Part shown: positions 52,981 to 63,288 of the stretch, piece after piece | How positions within the stretch are numbered: the first letter of the stretch is position 1 | Layout of the letters: every line of letters starts with the position of its first letter | NCBI GenBank assembly: GCA_045837725.1 | Contig: JBEWZL010000238.1 | Span: 372,001 to 436,000 of the forward strand | From: Vermamoeba vermiformis | Lineage: Eukaryota > Tubulinea > Echinamoebida | DNA: 64,000 nt | Direction: 5' to 3' | Program-made: the position numbers and the translations under genes | Notes under the pieces: generated by a model | Seen by the model: the letters and a program-made list of their open reading frames with translations, nothing else | Told to the model about the DNA's origin: nothing | The model's database searches: none

Positions 52981-55900
52981 TCAATCGATCTGCATGTCGC
53001 TAGTATTATTCGTTGTATCCGCTGCATCCTGATTATCTTTCTTACACGAACAATATTTCTCGTCAAATGGACACTGCAGATCAGTAGACATGGCCACTGC
53101 TTTTTTGCCAACACGCCACTTGGCTGTGTGTTTGCTGCCACCAACAGCTGATAAAATTTCTTTGCCGTGGATTAATAACGTGCATTTAGCCGGCTTATTT
53201 TTCATCGCTTCTTCAGCGCTCAATTTGATTTTCTCGCACTTAACGTGTTTCGTGTACTGCGAGATCCAGTTGTATAAATGACTGATTGGCGTGCCGCGCT
53301 TATCTTCGGTGATTTCATTGGCCCAGAACGGCAATAAAAATCTCCTGTAGACCTCCCACACTCGTTCATATCGGAACTTTTGATCAACAAAAATAGCTCC
53401 TGAGAATAATAGATCGATCAATAAATAAGGAAGTCGGACTTTTTGAGGTAAATTGCGTACCTGCAATGGCTTCAAAAAGATCTCCGAGAGGTTTAGGAGC
53501 AGGCGTGTCAATATCGTGCATTGAAGTTGCATTCTCACAGGCCTCTTCAAACTCTCTAATGGCACGGACCAAGTCACCATTCACCACGCGCATGTGCTTG
53601 TGCAGCTTGTGTTTGACGCAGACGTACGAGAATGCTTGATTGTTCACTGACGCGTGTTTGTACTCGGTTAACAAGCCTGGTGTAGCTTCTCTGTTCTTGA
53701 AGTACAAGTAACGCAGGCTGAAGAAGTCGAGCACTGCATCGCCTAAGAATTCGAGTCGTTGATAGCTGCCGCTGTAGTCCACACGATACGACGGATGTGT
53801 GATGGCCTCAAGTGCAAGTCTCTTTGATGTAAATTCATAGCCCAAGTCTTTTTCAAGTTCAGCGACTAAGGCCAGTTGGTTCTCGGTCAAAGCGATTCTG
53901 TCGCGTTCATTGACAGTGCTGTAATTGCCCGTCAGAATGCTATCAATGGAGCTACTAATGTCAGCAGCGACATTGAACTTCATCATCATCGTGAGAGCTG
54001 ATCGCAATGACACGACTTCTTTGTCCGACAATTCTGTGAAACTTGCGTCATCGTTGTCAATCTCCATTGAGTCTGGCGCGGTGCCAAGTTGTTCGAGAAT
54101 GTAACAGGCACCAATCATTGCTTCCGTGCAGTCAGCGATGACTTTAGCCGGAAATGTTCGTTTGACAGGTGTCATATCAATGCCTAAGAAGTTCATTAGT
54201 TTTTTCGCGTTCGAAAGCAAATGAAAATGAGTTTGTACCTGGAATGGTCCAGCGATGATTGGGCGGCTTATTTTTATGCTGAAAAGGCACGTTTTGAATG
54301 TAATGATGCAAGTTTGCGTTCACAAAAGCTTCGCGCAAGGCCTTGTTGCTGACTCTATCACCAAGCATTGTCGTTAACGTGCCTTCATGAAAATGCGGAT
54401 TTTTGTAGTAGAGACCTGTGGCGACAAGCAACTTGATCACAGTATCTATCGCCATATTTAGAAAGTATTCGGCTGTGCAATAAAAGTTTGGACTTACCGC
54501 CTAAAATTTCTAACCGTTCATAATCGGGCTTTTCTTGCATGACAGGCGCTGTTACTGCCTGTTTTAGCAATGGATAGCTCGATTCTTTCGCCAATTGGCT
54601 ATCAGCAAAATTAGCTCGGAATTCTCCCACGAACTTCTTTTCGATAAGAAGTCGTTCGATCTCGTGAATAAACGACGGAATAAATTTGTATTGGAGCAGC
54701 CAATCAAATTTCTGGGTTAAAACCGTGCAAATTTCTGGTGGCATGTGGTGGAAGTGACGAGGCGTTCTAGATGAATAACAAAATTAGTATATAAAACAAA
54801 TTTATATATAGTATTAGGTGAAATTGAGTATTGTAGTAGTAAGGTTTTAGTGAACAAACGACGGACTTACGATTCTAGCCAAAATTTCTTGTGGATATTT
54901 TCACTGGCCAACAAACTCCGCAACGAAATTACTCGGCCAAAAACGACGTTTTGAGTTGGGTCCAACGTCAAGCCATATTTTTCCGTGAAATAATTGTAGA
55001 CGTAGTTTTCAGTGCCTTCGTCCCATACTTCTGTGATCGGCTTCGTTGAAAACTTTTCAATGATGAAAATTTGTTCTTTTTGCGTGTGTTTTGCACGGCA
55101 CAAATAGCCTTTCATTGTGCGCAAGTCATATTTGCCAGATCGAATTGCAGCCAATAAATTTTCTTCGGGGCCAGGTTCTTTGACAAATTCGGACATGACC
55201 AATTGATCTATAAATAGCTCGTCATCGGAGATCGAGCACGGAAGAATGAGAATATTTTTCACGCCATCTTGCCATTTCGGAATTTCCGGCCAATCAAAGA
55301 GATATTTGTATAGTTTCATATTGAACTGCTTGATCGGTTCTAAATCTCCGCTGTAAGCTCCATGATATTCCACGCGGAATTTCTTGTCACCAAACGGAAA
55401 AATTGAAGGGATATCGTCCATAATCGTCGGAAAGATAAGTCCAAAAATAGCGCGGCCAGGAAAATCTGAGATCTCGGAGAATATGTATAATTGTCCGACA
55501 GTCAGTTTCGTTTGCAGTTTTTCCGGAATAATCATATCGACCACCAATGGTGCATCAGGCTCGTCTTGATTTTCTCGAGCCGTCTCTTCGCTTCCAGAAT
55601 TTGGCAATAAATGGTCGTTCAACAAACCTTTTTCATGAAGTTGTTTCACCATCGCCAGTGCAGCTAAAAAAAACATTCTTTAGCAGTGTGACTTCCAAAA
55701 AAGGCAATATTGGCGTTTACCTGATCGTTTTGCAATTTTTTTGTTATTATGCACCAATCCAGTAGCGCTAAAACCATCGGGCGTTTCAACCGTCGCCTGA
55801 CATTCTCCTCCACCTAATCAATTTTCCTTATTTAGTACTTGCCGCGAATATTTGCAAAGACTAGCGTGTGCGCTTACCCAAATCAAGTTCATCCCATTGT

Positions 55901-58359
55901 AATTTGTTCGAAGTGTATCCATCAGTGGGAACAGTTTGTGCGTACTGATTGACAAGCTGCACGCTCGACAATAAATTAGCCGTGGCACCAGTCGAAGCAA
56001 CAACATAAGGTGGCTCATCGTCTTTAAAATCAACGGTCGTTTCAGTCTCCATAGCCATGTCATCCACTTCACGCGCAGTTTGACCAATCATAATGTTCTC
56101 CGCGCTGTGCAAATAGAGATTCAATATTGAGTCTTGCGTAAATGTTTGCTCGAAGCGAATGTTATACTTTTGATGCTGCATGATCTTTTTTTGGTACGCC
56201 ACGTCATGTGTTTCCACAAATAGAATAAAATCTGAGTCCAGTTTTCTAGCGCGACCACGTGATTGGATGTAACTTTTGGTCGTTTGCATTTTATCAAATT
56301 GAACCACAAATTTGCAAGCTTGAACGTCCACCCTAGAAAATCGTTAGAATGTAATATAACCATATAAGGAAATCTGGTAGCAGAGTTTTCTCGCGACTTT
56401 TACCCTTCTTCGACCGCTTTTGTCGCAATTAATAGATTAATTTGCTTTGTTTTGAACTTTTTCTGAATGTCTTCTACTGACGGACGTTCCTCCTACAATA
56501 ATTCTGTTACAACTTTTCCTAATTAGGCAATAAACCTCCGATTACGTACCGCAGGCACAGTAGTCTTGGCTTGGCCGTGGAAAAATCCTAAATGAATTCC
56601 TTCGCCGAGATCCACGGCTTTCAACAGTTGACACAACATGCGGCACACAGCTCTTCGCTCGACAAAAATTATTCCGCAGAACTCCTCACCGTGTCGTTCA
56701 TGAAGCTCTCGGATGAGATCGCACAAATGATTGAATTTGTACGAAATTGCTAGTCCTATTCTGTGCTCGTCAGCAATGCACAAAAATTTCTTCAATTTTT
56801 CCTGTTCTTTCAACGTCTCTTGTTTAAACCGCTTGTTTTTGACGTATCGATAAGCTGACTCAAGACCCACGTCCGAAGCCAAAGTCAAGGCGTTCAAAAG
56901 TGTCTTTTCGCCTTTTTCGTGTCTTATTGATTCGAACAGAGTCTCAACCTCCAATCTGAACTCCGTATTGTCGTAGTGAAGTACTTGCTCTTCAGGTCTC
57001 GCGACATATTTAGCCAAATCTGCCAGCGAGATATTATTAACGCGCCAAGTTAAGAGCAGTGTATTATTTCCGTACCTGATCGATCGTGAGCTGTGACCAA
57101 GACGCAATCAGTCTTTTGTTCTAATTCGGAAATAGCTTCTCGTACGTCCCACTCACTAAAATAGAATTAGCATTGCAGGCGAATATATTGGCGCGTAATC
57201 AAATGACACGTGTCAATGCTACGGCGCGTCATTTGAACAGCACATGATACGTGTCAATACCATGACCTCATTTGGTAGCAGGTATGACACGTGTCAAAAA
57301 ATCATTAAGCACTTACGTGTCTTTGACGTTAAAAACAGGCGAGGCAGTCATGCCAAAGATGTGAGGTTTGATTGGATAGTCGTCGTTGTGATAGAACTCC
57401 TTGAAGATGCGCGCATAAGGCGAGTCTAAATATGAACGTTATTAGCTGTTAATACTAATCAAAGGCGCTGTTAGAGTGCTTTACCTCCGGTCGCTTGATG
57501 GATCTCATCCAGAACGAGCAAGTTGCACTGAGAAATTGACCAATAGCTGTGTCGCATCATGTCCACGAATATTTGGGGCGTCATAACTAAGATCTAATAT
57601 AGAATAGGTAGATAAGTACCTTTGCCAACGCATCCAATTAATTATTTCATACTAATCCAAGAAGCGCCAACGCATTCTTTAAATTTAAATTGCCAAATAA
57701 AGCAATATTTTAGTGTTGGCAATTGTGGCAAATGTGGATAAAGACCAGTAAGAGAGTCGGTTATAATATATGACTTACGTGTACTTTGTTGGTTTCTTCT
57801 AACCATTTGGCTTTGTTCCAAATGTCAAGGCCGAGATCGCCATAAAAGCCTTTAACAACCCGATCTTCAGGGACTTCTCGTTGAATAGCAGCTGCCTATA
57901 TAAATAAATATGAGTAATTCAATGCTCTTATTCGTCGGCGAAAACTGACACTTCGATCAGATCCGCTAAAAATAGTCCCAATGGAGTTAAATAGGGGATC
58001 TTTAACGTTCTATAAGATCAAGTGGTTATTTAGTTATGATATTACCCATACCTGCTGATGCACGAGAATGACAGTCGGCGTCAAGAAGATGGTCCATTTC
58101 CGGTCTTCTTTGGCTGGATCAATTTCTGCTATTTTTTCTCGTATAAGACGAGCTGCTATTAATGTCTTTCCAGCACCTAATATCAAGATCAGTCGATAGC
58201 GAATTATTTTAAAAATTATTTCGAAATAATTTAGATTGCGGATGCGTTACCTGTTGGTAGAAATGCAATGACGTTCTTTTTTAATGCTTTGCGCAATATA
58301 TCTTCTTGATAGCCGCGAATTTTTTGCGATTGATGAACCTCCATCGGAGCTGCCTGCAT
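52981..58359 (-). CDS. Full-length Dicer (helicase-DUF283-PAZ-RNase IIIa-RNase IIIb)
   Basis: Cleaves double-stranded RNA into small RNAs for gene silencing. The start at 58359 (MQAAPMEVHQSQKIRGYQED) is the first in-frame Met after an upstream splice; no earlier in-frame Met was found. The N-terminal DExH helicase has 'GAGKTLIAARLI', 'FLTPTVILVHQQ', 'LLVLDEIHQATG' and 'MTASPV'. The second half has 'GIIFVERRAVCRMLCQLL', 'LIATKAVEEGVDVQACKFVV' and 'YIQSRGRARKLDSDFILFVE'. A Dicer-dimer module (GGECQATVETPDGFSATGLV) is followed by a PAZ region (GKYDLRTMKGYLCRAKHTQK; EKYGLTLDPTQNVVF). RNase IIIa has 'YERLEILGDTVIKLLVATGL' and RNase IIIb 'YQRLEFLGDAVLDFFSLRYL' with 'PKPLGDLFEAIAGAIF'. The Glu/Asp metal ligands are visible in both. 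There is a short tail without an obvious dsRBD. About 14 exons. Dictyostelid Dicers lack this helicase, so this form is more plant- or animal-like. Confidence 0.94.
57204..57296. promoter_or_regulatory. Array of three TGAYACGTGTCA sites in a Dicer intron
   Basis: TGACACGTGTCA at 57204-57215 and 57285-57296, and TGATACGTGTCA at 57245-57256. Starts are 41 and 40 bp apart (about four helical turns), all inside one 158-nt intron. The first is also framed by TCAAATGAC...GTCATTTGA. A cooperative factor array is the simplest reading. Confidence 0.6.
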
Positions 58360-58918
58360 CCGTTTCTTTAATCTGTCTAAACGTTAAGAATAAGTAACTA
58401 AAAGTAGCCTACTTGGAATTGAAGTATTAAAATATTTATCACGCATATTAGATTTTAAAGCAACGGATTTACCTATGTAAAGTACTCGAGATCGAATTTT
58501 GCTGAAGCTTACGTTGGCCTCAAAGACTTGCTTAATGGTTTATTCTTCCATTAGAATTGAATTTTTTGACTTCGGTTTTGTTTGCCGTGTTGTGTCCGCC
58601 GTGTTGGGATTTTTAAAAATAGAGCGGTACAAATCCAACACGGCGCCGTGTTGAACTTCTGAGGACAATTTAGCAGCAGGCTTATTGTTCCCCTGTATGC
58701 CTAAATTCTTACTACTTTTGGATTTCTTTCTTCCTTGGGTAGCTAGTAGTTAAGCGCTGATGAGTTCAAATTTTTAACCGAACTCGCAAGATGACCACGC
58801 GAGCTTTTGTAAATAATAACTTGTATATTTTGTAATTATTATATTTATTTTGCGAACTTATTCGCAGTCCAAATAGGTTTCTTATCACCTAGCTATTTGA
58901 AACTAAGTCGTTAGAGAG
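58360..58918. promoter_or_regulatory. Divergent Dicer / TRAF7-like promoter with GCCGTGTTG array
   Basis: This 559-bp region separates two start codons facing outwards and includes a 5' UTR splice for Dicer (AG at about 58378, donor near 58471). GCCGTGTTG occurs at 58584, 58598 and 58645 and, inverted, at 58636. The last two form a perfect 18-bp palindrome, CAACACGGCGCCGTGTTG (58636-58653), sitting 266-283 bp upstream of the TRAF7-like start and 277-295 bp from the Dicer start. It probably binds a factor controlling both genes. I do not recognise the factor. Confidence 0.65.
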
Positions 58919-61234
58919 ATGGAGGATCCGCCAGAAGTGTTTGTGCATCAGCCCCCAGAAGAGCTTAAATGTCCTATTTGCTTCGATTTATTACGAGACC
59001 CCGTAATCACAGCGGAGTGCGCGCACACTTTCTGCAAGATTTGCTTCAAAAGATGTGCGGAGACGAAAGCAAATTGTCCAACGTGCCGTAGCAGTATTAC
59101 CACGAACCATATTAACCCCAACCGTATTGTTGCGGGAATATTGGATAACCTGCAAATTCACTGTAGATTTGGGCTGAAAAAAATTAATAACGGTAAGAAA
59201 AATTAATAATTTCCTAATAACACTTTTTCATCGTGCAAATACATATTTATAGTCGGTATATTCGAAAAATATTAGTATAAATATTTAAATAAATGCCGAA
59301 TCTTTATTGAAATTGGAGGTATCCGGATCTCGGTTTGCACGTTTACCTCATCATTTAATCTATTGTAATTATATTAAATAACATGTATATATTCTAGGCG
59401 AATGGGAGGTAGATCATTCTCAGTGCCCAGTAATCGTCAAACGTTCCGAGCGAAGATCTCACGAAACTAACTGTCCTTACCGCCCTCAACGCTGTATGCA
59501 CGTGAAGGTACTTAAAATATTTTCTATGACACATATATATTCGACATAATCATATTAGATCTTTTCAAGCTGCATTTATCTGATCTTTTGTTCTAGCGAG
59601 GATGTACCTTCCAAGGTACTGCTCAAGAGGTCGACGAGCACACCAAGAAGTGCTCATATGAACAACTGAAGCCTTACCTCGAGAAAAATGAAGAAGAGAT
59701 TGAGTTGCTCAAACAAAGAGTTAAATCGCAAGATCTCGAAATTGAACACTTAAAAAAGAAACTGACGCAAATTCTGGGCGCTCTTAACGAGGTAAATAGA
59801 CCGTTTATACCATATACTGCATGTTGTAAGGGTAAATAATATGGAACTAACGTGCTTTGCGGTAGATCAAGATGGATCAAGCCAGTCAGTTGAAACTCGA
59901 CGAGATGCTGGTTAACAACAATAAGAAGCGTCGAGATAACGATAATAACAATACTGGCAATAATGGCGCGAAGAGAAAGAGTTCACTGACCCTTAAAGAC
60001 GTAAGTCCAAACCGTTACAAAAGTAAATCCAATCTGCCAAAAAAGAGCATATTTTCTTGCTCGTGTAATTATTATTTTTTACTAACGTTGATTTCATAAG
60101 GTCTTTAACAAAGAGAAGGTCCAATGCACGAAGACATTGACAGCACACGACGATACAGTCGAATCGCTCGTGGTAGATCAACAACAAAATTTACTCTATT
60201 CAGCCTCGTGGGATCACACTATTAAGGTATATTATAATACACACCGACACCTGTTACTTAATACTAGCACCTATTATATTCTTGTCAACATAGATAGCTA
60301 ACCGCGATCTGTTTTAGATCTGGGATCTCGATAGTTTTATTTGCCGTCACACGTTGAAGAGCGACAGTGACGTGCGTGAACTAGTCATATATGAAGACAA
60401 ATTGTTCAGCGGATGTGGCAACGGCGCTGTGCAAGTATGGAACATTGCGCAGTTGAAGTGTGTCAAGTCGGCTAAAAAGCACTCTGACGACGTGTTGGCC
60501 TTGAAGATGTTGAACGACAAGTTGTACTCTGGCTCGAGCGACGCCACTGTGCGCGTGTGGGACGTGAATACACTCGAATGTCTCGACACCTGGCTCGGCC
60601 ACAACAATTGGGTCTTCGCACTCGAAGTGGATCCGAAGAATGGTCTCGTGTTCTCAGGAAGCTCTGACAACTCCGTCAAGGTATGTGCTGAATATATTAA
60701 CGACATATTATTCCTATTTTATGCAGTTTAATGTCAGACTGACTTACATTGTGGAACAGATCTGGTCGACCCAAACCAACAGATGCACAGCGACATTAAA
60801 TGGTCACAGCGATCAAGTGCGCGCATTAGCAGTGTCAGGCAATCAATTATTCACGGGTTCATATGACTGCACCATCAAAGTAAGTTACTTGACTTTGAAT
60901 GATCGTGCTAGATCTAACGTCTGACCGAGGTATGGGATATTCGTACTATGCAGTGCCTGACGTGCTTGAACGTCTTCAACGAGGTTTTTGGTCTTGCCAC
61001 ATCAAACGACTTTGTTTTTAGTGGTGACGAGAATGGTACTCTAAAGGTAAGTTCGCGCAAGTGGATTTGAATTCGGATTCAAAATCTGACTTTTTGTTAC
61101 AGATCTGGGACATTGAGTCGCGCAAATGCTTGCATACATTATCAGAGCATTCGGGCTCTGTTTATGCATTTGCGGCTACGAACGACAAGCTGTTGAGTGC
61201 GTCATCGGACACGACAATTAAAGTATGGCAATGA
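58919..61234 (+). CDS. TRAF7-like E3 ubiquitin ligase (RING, TRAF-type zinc finger, coiled coil, WD40)
   Basis: Exons join in phase. RING C3HC4 at the N-terminus: 'CPICFDLLRDPVITAECAHT' then 'FCKICFKRCAETKANCPTC'. A TRAF-type zinc-finger region follows ('CPVIVKRSERRSHETNCPYR', 'RGCTFQGTAQEVDEHTKKC'). A coiled coil (EEEIELLKQRVKSQDLEIEH) and a Lys/Asn-rich linker (NNNKKRRDNDNNNTGNNGAK) come next. The propeller has seven WD40 blades: 'LLYSASWDHTIKIWDLDSF', 'LFSGCGNGAVQVWNI', 'LYSGSSDATVRVWDV', 'VFSGSSDNSVKIWST', 'LFTGSYDCTIKVWDI', 'VFSGDENGTLKIWDI' and 'LLSASSDTTIKVWQ'. This domain order is that of animal TRAF7, a MAPK-linked ligase, and of several amoeba TRAF proteins. Zinc ligands are complete. 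The partner set is unknown. Its promoter is shared with Dicer. Confidence 0.93.
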
Positions 61235-61488
61235 ACGATGCAATGCAAACAAATGGAAGTGTACAAATGTAAATATGTTTATTCAACTAATAAGCACGCG
61301 TGTTGAAGCAAATATTGAGGTCAAGAGATTTAACCGTTAGTTCCTTTGTTGTATTCAATTTGGCTTTAAAATTCTGTAAAAATACTCGCCGACTTTTATT
61401 TGAATTTTAATTTAAACAACAACAAACGACTCAATACAAGCTTGAATTAACTATCGATATATGCTACAATTAACTATTGAAGTTGACT

Positions 61489-63229
61489 TTAAAATCGAGC
61501 TGGTTGGTTTTTGTGAGTAATTACAGAATTACAAAAATCAAGCACTACGATAGCATTCTGTTGCTTATTATGCGATTGCACGTGGAAAATGATTTGAGTT
61601 TCAGAAACTACAGCGTCAAGCACATTCCATTTTTGGTAAGTAGCAGGAACTAGCTTGGCATACGGCTCAACAAATTTTCCTTCGCTAACGATTTCTTTAG
61701 TCATTTTTGGCGCTGCAAAGGCGACTGAATTTTCTTGTTTAATAATCATCTATGAAAAACGAAGTTAGAAATTTTTCGGATGCGATCTGGATATTGAGAC
61801 GTACGAGGTCAGGAGTGAGCATTTTTAAAACTTTTTTGTTTTTCTTATTGAATAATGGCCATAGTAATTGATTCATTTGACCGTCTTTAAATTCCATAGC
61901 ATCAACCAAATGACCAGTTAGTCTATTCTCAGCGATAAGGACCCCTTTGAAATATCGCATCCGGTACAATTTAGCGCTACTTCCTAGGGAAAATTGCGTA
62001 ATATGCGAGCCATCATGAACTGAAAACACCTAATAAAGAAATAATTACTACAAAAAAATCGCGATCCGGGTGCGCTTGACATACTCGTGAGTGGCCACAC
62101 TCGTTAGATATAAACAGAAAGTCTTTGGTAATTTTAATATGTGCACCCCTCATAGAATAATTGGCCAAATCTATTTGTACGGAACTCTTAAAAAATACCG
62201 TGTCAGACTGTGTTACAAAAATTCGATTTCAAGTACGTACGATGAGCTCCCAATTATTATCAAACTTGTCTAAATAATATTTCTTATCAGGTTTTTTGTG
62301 TAGAATAGCTTTTATCGATCCATTGACGGATCCGCCAAAGAGAATCCAGTCGCAGTCAACAATTTCATTTGTGCGCATGTTCTTTCTCTATTGAAATTCT
62401 TAGAATAATTTCTTGTAATTAATTATCGATTATCTTACCTTCCATTTGTTATTATCATAACTACAGAATATAATCGTTTCCTCGCCGTCAAAATAGACGG
62501 AATATGGGTTATTCAAGGCTTTTCCGAATACTTCGTCGACAATATTCCAAGAGCATATTGTGCCTCCTAAGTAAAACAAAACCAAATTGCCTCCCTGAAA
62601 TAAACTTAGCACCAACAACTTTCATTACGGGATATCGGCCAGGATGTATTACCTTCCATAGTACTTGAGGCGAATGCGGAGTCCAGGTCTCGGTAGCGGC
62701 TAATTTCTGCATGGTCTCTAGATCGTACATGCAGATCTGTAAACTACAAGTGTTTGCCGTTTTCGATAAAACAAGCAGTCTGGTTGAAAGTGGGATATAG
62801 TAACAAATAGTGTAGTTTAATTATAACCCTACCTGTTCTTTTTGCATTTAATGGTGATTTCCGAATGGGTATCCTTTCCTAATTTAACCGGGAACCCAAA
62901 TCCAACAGGAGCAGTGTCTATCGAATATAAAAAGGTATAAAATATATGATAAATATGATAGAAATATTTAATGACCTACTTAATTGCTGCCAGCGTAATT
63001 GATTAGAAAATTTTAGCTTAATCCGCTCCAAATTGTTTTCTACAGCACTGTTGACTCGCTTCATCATGCTCCATTTATTACATACTTGCTCTAATAATTT
63101 TTTAGGATAAACAGCATCAGAATCAACGACGGATCGAAGCTGCTTGCAAGATTCGCTCAAGCCCAAGGCGGAGCGCAAGGGCAAGTACGAGCAAATAAGA
63201 GAAATTATCTCTATAGGGAGTACTTCCAT
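61489..63229 (-). CDS. F-box protein with beta-rich C-terminus (copy 1 of tandem pair)
   Basis: The start at 63229 opens an F-box: 'MEVLPIEIISLICSYLPLRS' and 'ALGLSESCKQLRSVVDSDAV'. After basic helices come several beta-rich exons, for example 'MYDLETMQKLAATETWTPHS', 'NLVLFYLGGTICSWNIVDEV' and 'NPYSVYFDGEETIIFCSYDN'. These look like an irregular propeller. The final exon 'WNVLDAVVSETQIIFHVQSH' and 'IVVLDFCNSVITHKNQPARF' closely matches the end of the next gene. It is likely a Skp1-Cullin-F-box substrate receptor; the substrate is unknown. It converges on the TRAF7-like gene across 254 bp. Confidence 0.75.
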
Positions 63230-63288
63230 ATTAATATTGTGTTCGTACTTTCAGATCGGCAGTAAAGAAAATGACAAGACCGGCACCT

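Noticed and set aside
21814-54174. TGACAGGTGTCA at 21814 and 54163 as regulatory sites
   Set aside because: Both lie in coding exons (LTPVTE and DMTPVKR); kept only as weak support, not as called sites.
3741-57939. TCGGCGAAA words (3742, 20995, 57932) as E2F sites
   Set aside because: They lack the full TTTSGCGC core and three copies are too few to argue for a real site.
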